Part shown: piece by piece, positions 7,331-14,567 of the stretch
Layout of the letters: every line of letters starts with the position of its first letter
How positions within the stretch are numbered: position 1 is the first letter of the stretch
Program-made: the position numbers and the translations under genes
Assembly: GCA_910585295.1 (NCBI GenBank)
Contig: CAJUDE010000024.1
Coordinates: 1 to 35,890 of the forward strand
Source of the DNA: an uncultured Lachnospiraceae bacterium
GTDB lineage: Bacteria; Bacillota; Clostridia; Lachnospirales; Lachnospiraceae
Direction: 5' to 3'
DNA length: 35,890 nucleotides
Notes under the pieces: model-generated
Databases searched by the model: none
Told to the model about the DNA's origin: nothing
What the model saw: only the letters and a program-made list of their open reading frames with translations

Positions 7331-8086
7331 ATGATACGAATAATATTAGTGGCAGTTTTTTTGATAACCTTCCTAATTTTCTCAGTCCCCATACTGATTG
7401 CAGAGTGGGCCTTGAAAAAAATCAACCCTTACGCGGCGGACATCAGCAGCCTGCGGATTGTACAATGGGCTTTTAAAGTAGTTATTTTCCTCGCGGGGAC
7501 AAAAGTTACGGTAATCGGGGAAGAACATGTGCCAAAGGACCAGGCGGTGCTTTACATCCCCAACCATCTGAGCTACTTCGACATTGTGATTACCTATTCC
7601 CGATGCCCAGGGCTGACCGGATACATTGCCAAGGATAAAATGCGGCGTTACCCGCTCCTTTCTAATTGGATGGAACGGCTCTATTGCTTATTCCTGGACC
7701 GGGCCGATATGCGGGAGGGGCTGAAAATGGTGCTGACCGGGATTGACCAGATTAAACGTGGGATTTCTGTATGCATTTTCCCAGAAGGCACTAGGAACCC
7801 TAACCCTGAAAATGGGATGCTCCCCTTTAAAGAAGGGAGCCTGAAAATGGCTGAGAAAACTGGCTGCCCCATTATCCCAATCGCCATCACGAACACCCAT
7901 AATATTTTTGAAAGCCATCTGCCATTTATCCGTAAATGCCAGGTAATTATCGAGTATGGGGAGCCAATCTATATAAAAGAACTGGATAAAGAACAACGGA
8001 AATTCTCCGGCGCCTATACCCAGTCCAAAATTGAAGAAATGCTAGAAAAGCATAAATCTATGATACAGAATGGAAACTCCCTTTGA
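7331..8086 (+). CDS. plsC: 1-acyl-sn-glycerol-3-phosphate acyltransferase (PlsC family)
   Basis: PlsC-type enzymes add the second acyl chain to lysophosphatidic acid, giving phosphatidic acid for membrane lipids. The 251-aa protein has an N-terminal hydrophobic helix (about 2-24) followed by a second hydrophobic stretch. The acyltransferase motif I is NHLSYFD (the NHx4D His/Asp pair). Motif III is FPEGTRNP, which binds the glycerol phosphate, and motif IV is the Pro-containing IIPIAITN. These are intact. The start has an AAAGG-type site. Its 3' end overlaps the 3' end of murF by 29 bases on the opposite strand, with no terminator between. A role on a related lysolipid cannot be excluded; multiple PlsC paralogues are common in Firmicutes. 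Confidence 0.9.
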   Translation: MIRIILVAVFLITFLIFSVPILIAEWALKKINPYAADISSLRIVQWAFKVVIFLAGTKVTVIGEEHVPKDQAVLYIPNHLSYFDIVITYSRCPGLTGYIAKDKMRRYPLLSNWMERLYCLFLDRADMREGLKMVLTGIDQIKRGISVCIFPEGTRNPNPENGMLPFKEGSLKMAEKTGCPIIPIAITNTHNIFESHLPFIRKCQVIIEYGEPIYIKELDKEQRKFSGAYTQSKIEEMLEKHKSMIQNGNSL

Positions 8087-9455
8087 TTGCCTCAACCACT
8101 TTGGGAAAATCCATAAAATGGGATGCTTTCACCAGTACGGTGTCCCCTTCCTGCAAATATTCCAGAAGCTGGGACACCATCTCATCCCGGGAGCCAAAAT
8201 GGAACACTTCACACCAGTCGTTTGCCTCCCTTGCCCCCCGCGCGATTTCTTCCGACAATTCCCCCGCGCAGAATAACGTGTCAATCTGTTTCTCCGCCAC
8301 ATAAGCGCCAACTTCATAATGGAGCTGTTTTTCCTGTTCCCCCAGTTCCCCCATGTCGCCTAGGACAGCCACTTTCCTGGCAAGCCCATTGCCCAGCACC
8401 TCGATAGAGGCCCGCATAGACACCGGGTTAGCATTGTAGCAGTCGTCAATTACAAGGATGCCCCCAGTTTCTATCAGGTTTGTGCGCCCTCCAATCGCCT
8501 CCACTGACTCTATCCCAGCTTTAATTTCCAGAAGTCCCAGGCCAAGGGAAAGCCCTGCCGCCGTAGCCGCCAGGGCATTATAAATATTATGCTGCCCTGG
8601 GATTGGGATATGGGCGTGGATACTGCCAGCCGGCGTATGGATGTCGGCCCCCATCCCTTTTAAACCATAATTTATGATATTGTCTGCATAGACGCCAAGC
8701 TTTTGCTGCCCATCGCCGCCAATGCCATAAAAGATAGGGCGGATACCTTTGACTTCCTTTATGGAACACAATTTGTCATCTTCCCCGTTCAGCACAATTT
8801 TCCCTTCTGGTTTCAGGAAGTCAAAGATCTCACTTTTTGCTTTTAAAATCCCATCCCTGGTCTTTAAGTTTTCCAGATGGCAAATGCCAATATTCGTGAT
8901 AATGCAGAGGTCTGGCTGAGCCATCTCTGCCAAACGGTGCATTTCCCCAAAATCAGAAATCCCCATCTCCACCACTGCCGCCTCATGCTCTTTTTGGATC
9001 CGCAACAATGTCAATGGAAGCCCAATTTCATTATTGTAGTTCCCAGCCGTCTTCAATACATGGTATTTTTGGGACAGCACAGAAGCAACCATCTCCTTGG
9101 TGCTGGTTTTGCCTACGCTCCCAGTTATCCCAACCACAGGGATTGTAAGCTGGCTGCGGTAATATTTTGCAATATCCTTCAATGCCTGTTCCCCAGACTT
9201 CACCAAAATATAAGGCCGCCCGCAATGTTCCAGCTTTTGTTCCGAGAGGACGCAGGCCGCCCCTTTTGCACATACTTCCGGGATAAACTTATGCCCGTCC
9301 ACTTTCGCCCCTTTGATAGGGATAAACAGGAAACCTTCCTCTACCTGGCGGCTGTCCGTCACTGCCCCGCGAATCACCGTCTGCCTTTCCTGTCCTTCCC
9401 CGATATATACTCCGCCGCATGCTTGCGCAATATGTCCCAATGTCATATTTCTCAT
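8058..9455 (-). CDS. murF: UDP-N-acetylmuramoyl-tripeptide--D-alanyl-D-alanine ligase
   Basis: MurF joins D-Ala-D-Ala to the UDP-MurNAc-tripeptide, the last cytoplasmic step of the nucleotide precursor. The protein (465 aa) shows the Mur ligase order: an N-terminal UMP-binding domain (1-90), a central ATPase with P-loop GITGSVGKTSTKEM, and a C-terminal domain beginning near IDDCYNANPVSM. The frame is open 19 codons further upstream. The ATG at 9455 is chosen because GGAGG lies five bases before it and it begins 14 bases after the ddl stop. The substrate D-Ala-D-Ala is made by Ddl, the gene immediately upstream, so the two steps are co-transcribed. Confidence 0.97.
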   Translation of the reverse strand: MRNMTLGHIAQACGGVYIGEGQERQTVIRGAVTDSRQVEEGFLFIPIKGAKVDGHKFIPEVCAKGAACVLSEQKLEHCGRPYILVKSGEQALKDIAKYYRSQLTIPVVGITGSVGKTSTKEMVASVLSQKYHVLKTAGNYNNEIGLPLTLLRIQKEHEAAVVEMGISDFGEMHRLAEMAQPDLCIITNIGICHLENLKTRDGILKAKSEIFDFLKPEGKIVLNGEDDKLCSIKEVKGIRPIFYGIGGDGQQKLGVYADNIINYGLKGMGADIHTPAGSIHAHIPIPGQHNIYNALAATAAGLSLGLGLLEIKAGIESVEAIGGRTNLIETGGILVIDDCYNANPVSMRASIEVLGNGLARKVAVLGDMGELGEQEKQLHYEVGAYVAEKQIDTLFCAGELSEEIARGAREANDWCEVFHFGSRDEMVSQLLEYLQEGDTVLVKASHFMDFPKVVEAIKGSFHSVS

Positions 9456-9469
9456 AACTTCCTCCAAAT

Positions 9470-10522
9470 TTATGTGTATTTCTTCATGGAAATCCGAATA
9501 ATTTCTTCGCAAAGCTCCTCAAAACTAATGCCGACTGCCAACGCCTCCTGAGGCAGCAAGCTTACTGATGTCATGCCTGGAAGGGTATTTGCCTCCAGGC
9601 AGTACAAGCCCCCCTGCCCATCCAGCAGGAAGTCCATGCGGGAATATGTGTCCAACCCTAAGGCTTTTGCCACCTCCTGGGCATACTGCTGCATTTTCTT
9701 TGTAATGTCTTCTGGAAGCTCTGCAGGGCATGTTTCCACCGCGCTCCCAGCAGAATATTTATTCTTATAATTATAAAATCCCTCGAGCGGGGCGATCTCT
9801 ATTACAGGAAGCGCCTTAAAATCTATTACCCCAACGGAAAACTCCCGTCCCTGAATGTAGCTTTCTATAATAATTTTCTCCTCCCAGCGGAATGCTTCTT
9901 CCAATGCCTTTTGGTATTCCTCCTGGGTCCGCACTATCGACACCCCAATGCTAGAACCGCCGCAGCAAGGCTTTACCACACAGGGCAATGTCAGCCCTGT
10001 TTCATCAAAATCCCACTGGCAGCCCTCTTTTTTCATAGAAATCCCTTCCGGCGTAGGGATGCCGTTTGCTAGAAACAGCCGCTTGGACAGCTCTTTATCC
10101 ATAGCAAGCGCGCTGCTCAAAAAACCTGTCCCGGTATATTTAATCCCATATAAGTCAAACGCTGCCTGGATCCTTCCGTCTTCGCCATTTTCCCCATGGA
10201 GCGCCATAAACACAATGTCCGCCATCCGGCACAGCTCAATCACATTAGGGCCGAAAAAACTGCCGCTCTGGTCTTTCCTGCTTTTCTTCACAGCCTCCAG
10301 GTCAGGCGTTTCCCCGGATATTCCCGCCACGGACACGCTGGCCTCCTTGGAACGCTCAAATATCCCTGTCAAATCTTCCGGCTTATCGTGGTACCCCATA
10401 TACACATCCAATAATATCACCCGGTGGCCGCGGCCCCTCAGTGCATCCGCCACATTGCCCCCAGTCACAAACGACACATCCCGCTCTGTGCTTAAGCCCC
10501 CCGCCAACACTACAATATCCAT
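9470..10522 (-). CDS. ddl: D-alanine--D-alanine ligase
   Basis: Ddl makes the D-Ala-D-Ala dipeptide for MurF using ATP. The 350-aa protein has the ATP-grasp plan: LAGGLSTERDVS at the N terminus, LHGENGEDGRIQ, the SSIGVSIV segment, an omega loop EGFYNYKNKYSAG, and the metal/substrate motif LEANTLPGMTSVS. The Tyr in the omega loop fits D-Ala rather than D-Lac specificity, so there is no sign of vancomycin-type resistance. The ATG at 10522 is preferred over one six codons upstream, because that earlier ATG runs into the AAGGAGGA ribosome-binding site. It is followed 14 bases later by murF. Upstream lie repeat copy D and the hpf terminator. Confidence 0.96.
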   Translation of the reverse strand: MDIVVLAGGLSTERDVSFVTGGNVADALRGRGHRVILLDVYMGYHDKPEDLTGIFERSKEASVSVAGISGETPDLEAVKKSRKDQSGSFFGPNVIELCRMADIVFMALHGENGEDGRIQAAFDLYGIKYTGTGFLSSALAMDKELSKRLFLANGIPTPEGISMKKEGCQWDFDETGLTLPCVVKPCCGGSSIGVSIVRTQEEYQKALEEAFRWEEKIIIESYIQGREFSVGVIDFKALPVIEIAPLEGFYNYKNKYSAGSAVETCPAELPEDITKKMQQYAQEVAKALGLDTYSRMDFLLDGQGGLYCLEANTLPGMTSVSLLPQEALAVGISFEELCEEIIRISMKKYT

Positions 10523-10661
10523 CCTAAAATCCTCCTTCATATTTCAAAGCTCTGCCGATATCTTATACTATTTTATTCCCACTGACAATAACCTCTACTT
10601 ATTTTAGCACATTTTACAAAACTTAAAGCATTTTCCCCTCCCTTTTGGCGCCTTAATAAAA

Positions 10662-10803
10662 AAGAATGCGCACAGCGCATTCTTCGCGCGCGAGCGGATT
10701 GCATAGCAATAAATTCCCTCTCCGCGAGCTGCGCATAATTTTTATCTTATAGGAAATTTATACACTTTAACACTTCATAGTAACACGGTATTTCCTATAA
10801 GAT
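10662..10803 (-). repeat. Structured intergenic repeat, copy D (long-stem subtype)
   Basis: The repeat opens with a 10-bp hairpin AAGAATGCGC / GCGCATTCTT (10662-10684). It continues with GCGCGAGCGGA TTGC ATA GCAA ... TCCGCGAGCTGCGC and closes with a hairpin of perfect ATCTTATAGGAAA / TTTCCTATAAGAT arms (10744-10756 and 10791-10803). The layout and many bases match copy B, while stem bases differ in paired fashion. It directly adjoins the hpf terminator. The remaining bases up to ddl hold only AT-rich possible promoter sequence. Confidence 0.82.
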
Positions 10804-10805
10804 AA

Positions 10806-10843
10806 AAAAAGAACCGCCTGCAAAATCACTTTGCGGGCGGCTC
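10806..10843 (-). terminator. Intrinsic terminator of hpf
   Basis: On the minus strand GAGCCGCCCGCAAA pairs with TTTGCAGGCGGTTC (one mismatch-type wobble) and is followed by seven T residues. It lies about 25 bases past the hpf stop codon and abuts repeat copy D. Confidence 0.9.
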
Positions 10844-10866
10844 CCCATACCTTTACAAATTACTGC

Positions 10867-11394
10867 TTAGAATTCTGGCTCAATTAATCCGTAAGTATTC
10901 CCTTTCCTCTTATATACCACATTCACTTCCTCTGTCTCTGCATTCTGGAACACAAAGAAATTATGCCCCAGCAGTTCCATTTGGATGCAGGCGTCTTCCG
11001 GGTACATAGGCTTCATCCCAAAACGTTTGGTGCGGATAATCTTAATTTCCTCGTCATCCTCCACTTCCTTCTCAATAAATTCCTGCTGGAAATTGCCCGC
11101 CGCCTGCTGCTGGTCAACAATCTTATTCTTATATTTCTTTAACTGCCGCTCAATCACTTCCTCGACCAAATCTATAGAAACATACATATCATTGCTTACC
11201 TGTTCAGAACGGATGATATTCCCTTTCACCGGGATCGTAACTTCGATTTTCTGCCGTTCCTTCTCCACGCTCAAGGTTACAACAATGTCTGTTTCAGGAG
11301 TAAAATACCTTTCCAGTTTCGATAGCTTGTCCTCTATTGCATTCCTTAACCCATCTGTTACATCGATATTTTTTCCACTGATCGTAATACGCAT
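10867..11394 (-). CDS. hpf: Ribosome hibernation promoting factor, long form
   Basis: HPF binds the 30S decoding centre and, in the long form, dimerises ribosomes into inactive 100S particles in stationary phase. The 175-aa protein has the beta-alpha-beta-beta-beta-alpha RaiA/YfiA domain (1-100, starting MRITISGKNIDVTDGLRNAIEDK). An acidic linker (EKEVEDDEEIK) leads to a C-terminal dimerisation domain (about 118-175: RTKRFGMKPMYPEDACIQMELLGHNFFVF). The ATG at 11394 is chosen over one 11 codons earlier by homology and an upstream AAGGGG. It is monocistronic with its own promoter and terminator, and divergent from the SDR reductase gene. Confidence 0.96.
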   Translation of the reverse strand: MRITISGKNIDVTDGLRNAIEDKLSKLERYFTPETDIVVTLSVEKERQKIEVTIPVKGNIIRSEQVSNDMYVSIDLVEEVIERQLKKYKNKIVDQQQAAGNFQQEFIEKEVEDDEEIKIIRTKRFGMKPMYPEDACIQMELLGHNFFVFQNAETEEVNVVYKRKGNTYGLIEPEF

Positions 11395-11429
11395 GGTGTC
11401 CAACCCCTTTTCCGTTTTATAATGCATCC

Positions 11430-11458
11430 ATTATACCACACCCCCATTCTGAATACAA
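11430..11458 (-). promoter_or_regulatory. hpf promoter
   Basis: On the minus strand TTGTAT (11453-11458) and TATAAT (11430-11435) are 17 bases apart, about 35 bases before the hpf start. Confidence 0.75.
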
Positions 11459-11475
11459 GAAATCTATGGGAAATC

Positions 11476-11525
11476 TTGACAATTCCTCCAATCCGTCCTA
11501 GAGTGTATTTAAAAACACACTCTAG
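11476..11525 (+). promoter_or_regulatory. Promoter with overlapping 9-bp inverted repeat (likely operator) ahead of the SDR gene
   Basis: A consensus TTGACA (11476-11481) is followed after 17 bases by TAGAGT (11499-11504). The -10 box lies inside the left arm of a perfect inverted repeat CTAGAGTGT (11498-11506) / ACACTCTAG (11517-11525) with a 10-base AT-rich centre. A dimeric repressor bound here would cover the -10 box. It could alternatively be an RNA hairpin at the 5' end of the message. Confidence 0.65.
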
Positions 11526-11574
11526 TATAAGGATATTGCACCAATCGTATTTAATATAGAAAGGAAGCCTTACT

Positions 11575-12309
11575 ATGAAATCAAAAACTGCCTTTATTAC
11601 AGGCGCTTCCCATGGAATTGGGCGAGCCATTGCAGAAGAATTTGCCCTGGCAGGCTATTCCCTTGCCATTAACTGCAAAACTTCTGCAGCAGAATTGGAA
11701 GATTTGGCCAGGCGCCTCCACCAAGCCTGCCATGTCCCATGCATCCCCCTGGTTGGGGATATCAGCGATGAAGGCTTTGTGTCCGAAGCATTCCAAGCCA
11801 TTGAACAGGAATTTGGGGTGGCAGACGTCTTAATTAATAATGCAGGGATTTCCCATGTGGGCCTGCTCTCCGACATGAGCCTTTTAGAATGGAACCAAGT
11901 TATTCAGGTAAACCTTACTTCCCTGTTTTGCTGCTGTAAACACGCAATCCCCGCTATGGTACAGCGTAAGTCAGGCGTTATTATAAATATTTCTTCGGTA
12001 TGGGGCAATGTGGGGGCTTCCTGCGAAGTGGCGTATTCTGCTTCCAAAGGCGGCGTTAATGCTTTTACCAAAGCCCTTGCCAAAGAGCTTGCGCCCAGCG
12101 GCATCTCAGTCAACGCAATTGCCTGCGGCGCTATAGACACCAGGATGAACCACTGCTTTTCACAAGAGGAGCGTATGCAGCTTGCGGAGGAAATCCCCCT
12201 TGGAAGGCTTGGCGCCCCCCAGGAAGTTGCAAGGCTTGCCCTGTCTGTGGCTTGCGCCCCCCAGTACATGACTGGGCAAATCATAACCCTTGACGGCGGC
12301 TGGCAATAA
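11575..12309 (+). CDS. SDR family oxidoreductase (FabG-like; possibly EF-P 5-aminopentanone reductase)
   Basis: This 244-aa classical short-chain dehydrogenase has the cofactor motif TGASHGIG (residues 9-16) and NNAG. It has the catalytic Ser in the ISS segment and YSASKGG with the catalytic Tyr and Lys, and it ends with TGQIITLDGGW. This is the layout of 3-oxoacyl-ACP reductases (FabG), which reduce beta-ketoacyl-ACP with NADPH in fatty acid elongation. However, it is a lone gene with no other fatty-acid genes nearby. In Firmicutes, orphan FabG-like proteins include YmfI, which reduces the 5-aminopentanone group on elongation factor P. Sequence by eye cannot decide. The promoter overlaps an inverted repeat, suggesting regulation. 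Confidence 0.85.
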   Translation: MKSKTAFITGASHGIGRAIAEEFALAGYSLAINCKTSAAELEDLARRLHQACHVPCIPLVGDISDEGFVSEAFQAIEQEFGVADVLINNAGISHVGLLSDMSLLEWNQVIQVNLTSLFCCCKHAIPAMVQRKSGVIINISSVWGNVGASCEVAYSASKGGVNAFTKALAKELAPSGISVNAIACGAIDTRMNHCFSQEERMQLAEEIPLGRLGAPQEVARLALSVACAPQYMTGQIITLDGGWQ

Positions 12310-12480
12310 CGGATAAGTCCTTTGTTTTCCTCTTCCCCAGCGAGTATGCGCGATCGTGAATCATATTCGCGTTTTGAATAATTCCACTATCTTCCAGGCT
12401 TTTTTTTCGTAAAATATTTCTAAAGCGGCACAGTTATAACCTTATACAAAAGAGGAATATTTTTAGAAGAGGAACATCAT

Positions 12481-12828
12481 ATGGAATTCTCCAGAAGACT
12501 GGAAAATTTATTAGAGGAAAACAACCTTACCCAAAGGAAATTATCTACGGAACTTCATATTGCGCCTTCCACCCTAAATGGATACTTAAGGAGGAACAGG
12601 GAACCAGACTTTGCCACGCTGATTAAGCTGGCAAGGTACTTTAAAGTGTCCACAGATTATTTGCTAGGCATCACAGAGATACGCCGACCCTATTCCGCTG
12701 GGATATGTTATGACGATAATGAAGAAGACCTGCTATACACCTATCGGGCGCTTGCCCCGCAAGAACAAATTTACTTAATCAAACAGGCGCATATATACAG
12801 CAAGCATGACCTTTCCCAGGATAGATAA
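12481..12828 (+). CDS. XRE-family helix-turn-helix transcriptional regulator
   Basis: A 115-aa protein whose first 60 residues form a Cro/C1-type HTH: LEENNLTQRKLSTELHIAPSTLNGYLRRNREPDFATLIKLARYF, followed by the usual KVSTDYLLGI. The remaining 50 residues are not recognised and probably mediate dimerisation. The start is well supported by GAGGAA seven bases upstream. It has no clear partner gene; the upstream gene is the SDR reductase (170 bases away) and the downstream gene is glpP (313 bases away). Its targets are unknown. Such short regulators occur in both phage-derived and housekeeping settings, and no phage gene accompanies it here. Confidence 0.88.
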   Translation: MEFSRRLENLLEENNLTQRKLSTELHIAPSTLNGYLRRNREPDFATLIKLARYFKVSTDYLLGITEIRRPYSAGICYDDNEEDLLYTYRALAPQEQIYLIKQAHIYSKHDLSQDR

Positions 12829-13141
12829 CAGCTTCCAGCACACTCCTCTGCCTTTTGGTGCAATATCCTCAAATCGCGCAGCGGCTTTTTCATTCCGCGT
12901 ATTACTTTTTCAAGCGGGAAGGCCCTATTAAGATAGAGATGCTTTCGTTCTATCGGAATGGAGGTGTTGCATGGATTTTACATATGTGGAACAGGCATAA
13001 TTCTATCAAAACCTCAATGCAAAACATGCCAAGCCACGGAAAAGGGATGAAAACCATACTTCATATAGCCAATTCCTTTTCCATCATGTATAATGGGAGT
13101 GGCACGCCATAACCATTAGGAACCAAAAAAGGAGCTGGACT
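12829..13141 (+). other. Gene-free spacer and probable glpP leader
   Basis: There is no convincing gene; an 85-codon frame at 12855-13112 lacks a ribosome-binding site and any family likeness. Visible signals are a GCGG/CCGC stem near 12885-12905, a GATAGA...TCTATC stem near 12930-12950, and a TATAAT (13089-13094) about 45 bases before glpP. No good -35 box is present, so an activator may be needed. Confidence 0.4.
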
Positions 13142-13708
13142 ATGAAAAAGGAATATCGTGAAGCTATTGAAGACTCCCCTGTCATCGCTGCAGCAAACAG
13201 TTTTGAAAGCCTGGAAAAATCCCTGACATGCGAAAGCCGTATTATTTTTATCCTTTTTGGGGATATCTGCAATATTCCAGATATTGTCGCAAAAATAAAG
13301 GCGGCTGGGAAACTGGCTGTGGTACATATTGACTTAATCACTGGGCTGGCCCCCAAAGAAATTGCGGTTGATTTCATTAAGCAGCGGACGGATGCGGACG
13401 GCATTATTTCCACCAAGCCTGCCCTGGTCAAATATGCCGCCAAATTATCTTTATTCACTGTGCTTCGGTTTTTTGTTATTGATTCCCTTGCGCTTTCTAA
13501 TATTGAAAAACAGCTTCAAAATGTGAAGCCAGATGTGATAGAGGTCCTGCCCGCGCTTATGCCAAGGGTCCTCACCCGTATCTGCAGCCTGGTCCATGTG
13601 CCAGTAATTACCGGCGGGCTGATTGCCGAAAAGGAAGATGTCATTGCCATGCTCTCAGCTGGAGCCACATGCGTGTCTTCCACCAGCGAAACAATCTGGT
13701 TTTTGTAG
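13142..13708 (+). CDS. glpP: Glycerol-3-phosphate responsive antiterminator
   Basis: GlpP binds glycerol 3-phosphate and then prevents termination in the leader of glp transcripts. The 188-aa protein matches the family throughout: VVHIDLITGLAPKEIAVDFI, DADGIISTKPALVKYA, VLRFFVIDSLALSN, PDVIEVLPALMPRV, VPVITGGLIAEKEDVIAMLSAGATCVSSTS. The conserved phosphate-binding ITGG and STS segments of its TIM-barrel-like fold are present. A strong AAAGGAG lies eight bases before the ATG. No glpF, glpK or glpD is in the window, so it must act in trans. It is followed 14 bases later by the CsoR-like gene, probably co-transcribed. Confidence 0.94.
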   Translation: MKKEYREAIEDSPVIAAANSFESLEKSLTCESRIIFILFGDICNIPDIVAKIKAAGKLAVVHIDLITGLAPKEIAVDFIKQRTDADGIISTKPALVKYAAKLSLFTVLRFFVIDSLALSNIEKQLQNVKPDVIEVLPALMPRVLTRICSLVHVPVITGGLIAEKEDVIAMLSAGATCVSSTSETIWFL

Positions 13709-13722
13709 GAGGTGATTCTGAT

Positions 13723-14055
13723 TTGGATACAGGCAATACAAAGAATAGCCCAGAAGCTGGGGAATGCACTGGGCATACCCACAAACACCCCCACAGCCAT
13801 ACCCAGACCCAGGCCGTGCTGAACCGCATGTCCCGCGCCATTGGGCATATGGAAGCTGTCAAGAGGATGGTAGAAGATGGAAGGGACTGCAGCGAAGTGC
13901 TGATACAAATAGCGGCAGTCCGTTCCGCCATCAATAATATTGGGAAAATCATTTTAGAAGACCATATTTCCCACTGCATCGTGGATGCAGTGGAACATGG
14001 GAATGGGCAGGCTTTGGAAGACTTAAAAACCGCCATAGGCCAGTTTATCAAATAA
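13723..14055 (+). CDS. CsoR/FrmR-family metal-sensing transcriptional regulator
   Basis: The 110-aa protein carries the all-helical CsoR/RcnR domain (about residues 25-110). Ligand positions fit the Cu(I)-sensing C-H-C set: Cys in RDCSEVL and His/Cys in DHISHC (His and Cys four residues apart). Without metal such proteins repress efflux or chaperone genes. The start is a TTG at 13723. It is the only start codon in frame near the ideal AGGAGGTGA site (eight bases upstream), and earlier codons lie inside glpP. The N terminus is His-rich (HTHKHPHSHTQ), an unusual addition that could bind metal. No copper ATPase or chaperone gene is nearby. It follows glpP by 14 bases and converges on greA with an 8-base gap. 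Confidence 0.88.
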   Translation: MDTGNTKNSPEAGECTGHTHKHPHSHTQTQAVLNRMSRAIGHMEAVKRMVEDGRDCSEVLIQIAAVRSAINNIGKIILEDHISHCIVDAVEHGNGQALEDLKTAIGQFIK

Positions 14056-14063
14056 CTATCCCC

Positions 14064-14567
14064 TTAGAACCCGCGGATAGCGTCATTTTCCTCCCCACAG
14101 GTATTGTCAATTTGTTTAATTACGATATAATAACTGTAATCATCATTGACTTTTATCTGAACCCTGTCGCCTGTTTTATGCCCAAGGATTGCTTTTCCAA
14201 TGGGGGATTCTGTGCTGATTAAATTCTTCATGGAATTCCCGCGTATGGAAGTCACCAGGCGGAACACCTGCTCCTCCCCCTCTTCCTCAAAATAGACGGT
14301 AACTGTATTATTGATGCCTACCTCGTCTTCTTTAGAGGCGTCAGAGACAATGATAGCCGTTTTCAGCATCCTCTCTAGATAACGGATCCTACTCTCATTT
14401 TTATTTTTATCTTTCTTAGCTGCATGGTATTCAAAATTTTCACTCAAATCCCCATGCGCCCTGGCCTCTTTCACAGCCTCAATGGCCTCTTTTCGGACTA
14501 CCAGCTTCCGGTATTCAATTTCTTCCTCTATTTTCTTCACGTCACTTTTTGTCAGCTGCTCTCTCAT
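14064..14567 (-). CDS. greA: Transcription elongation factor GreA
   Basis: GreA enters the secondary channel of RNA polymerase and stimulates cleavage of backtracked RNA. The 167-aa protein has the N-terminal coiled coil with the acidic tip motif GDLSENFEYHAAK. The C-terminal FKBP-like domain ends with ESPIGKAILGHKTGDRVQI, both diagnostic. The ATG at 14567 has AAGGAGG eight bases upstream; a longer frame exists but lacks this site. Its first 26 bases overlap the end of the histidine kinase gene, so it is translationally coupled to the two-component system. This is an unusual operon partner, because greA is more often near lysS or alone. Confidence 0.94.
   Translation of the reverse strand: MREQLTKSDVKKIEEEIEYRKLVVRKEAIEAVKEARAHGDLSENFEYHAAKKDKNKNESRIRYLERMLKTAIIVSDASKEDEVGINNTVTVYFEEEGEEQVFRLVTSIRGNSMKNLISTESPIGKAILGHKTGDRVQIKVNDDYSYYIVIKQIDNTCGEENDAIRGF

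Noticed and set aside
8877..9551. 224-codon plus-strand frame opposite murF and ddl
   Set aside because: It is a shadow of two confidently assigned genes on the other strand and lacks a ribosome-binding site.
9470..10522. Vancomycin-resistance type (D-Ala-D-Lac or D-Ala-D-Ser) ligase
   Set aside because: The omega-loop Tyr and the plain ddl-murF context fit an ordinary D-Ala-D-Ala ligase, and no vanH, vanX or vanT is nearby.
9948..10607. 219-codon plus-strand frame opposite ddl
   Set aside because: It is the complement of conserved ddl coding sequence with a composition typical of antisense frames.
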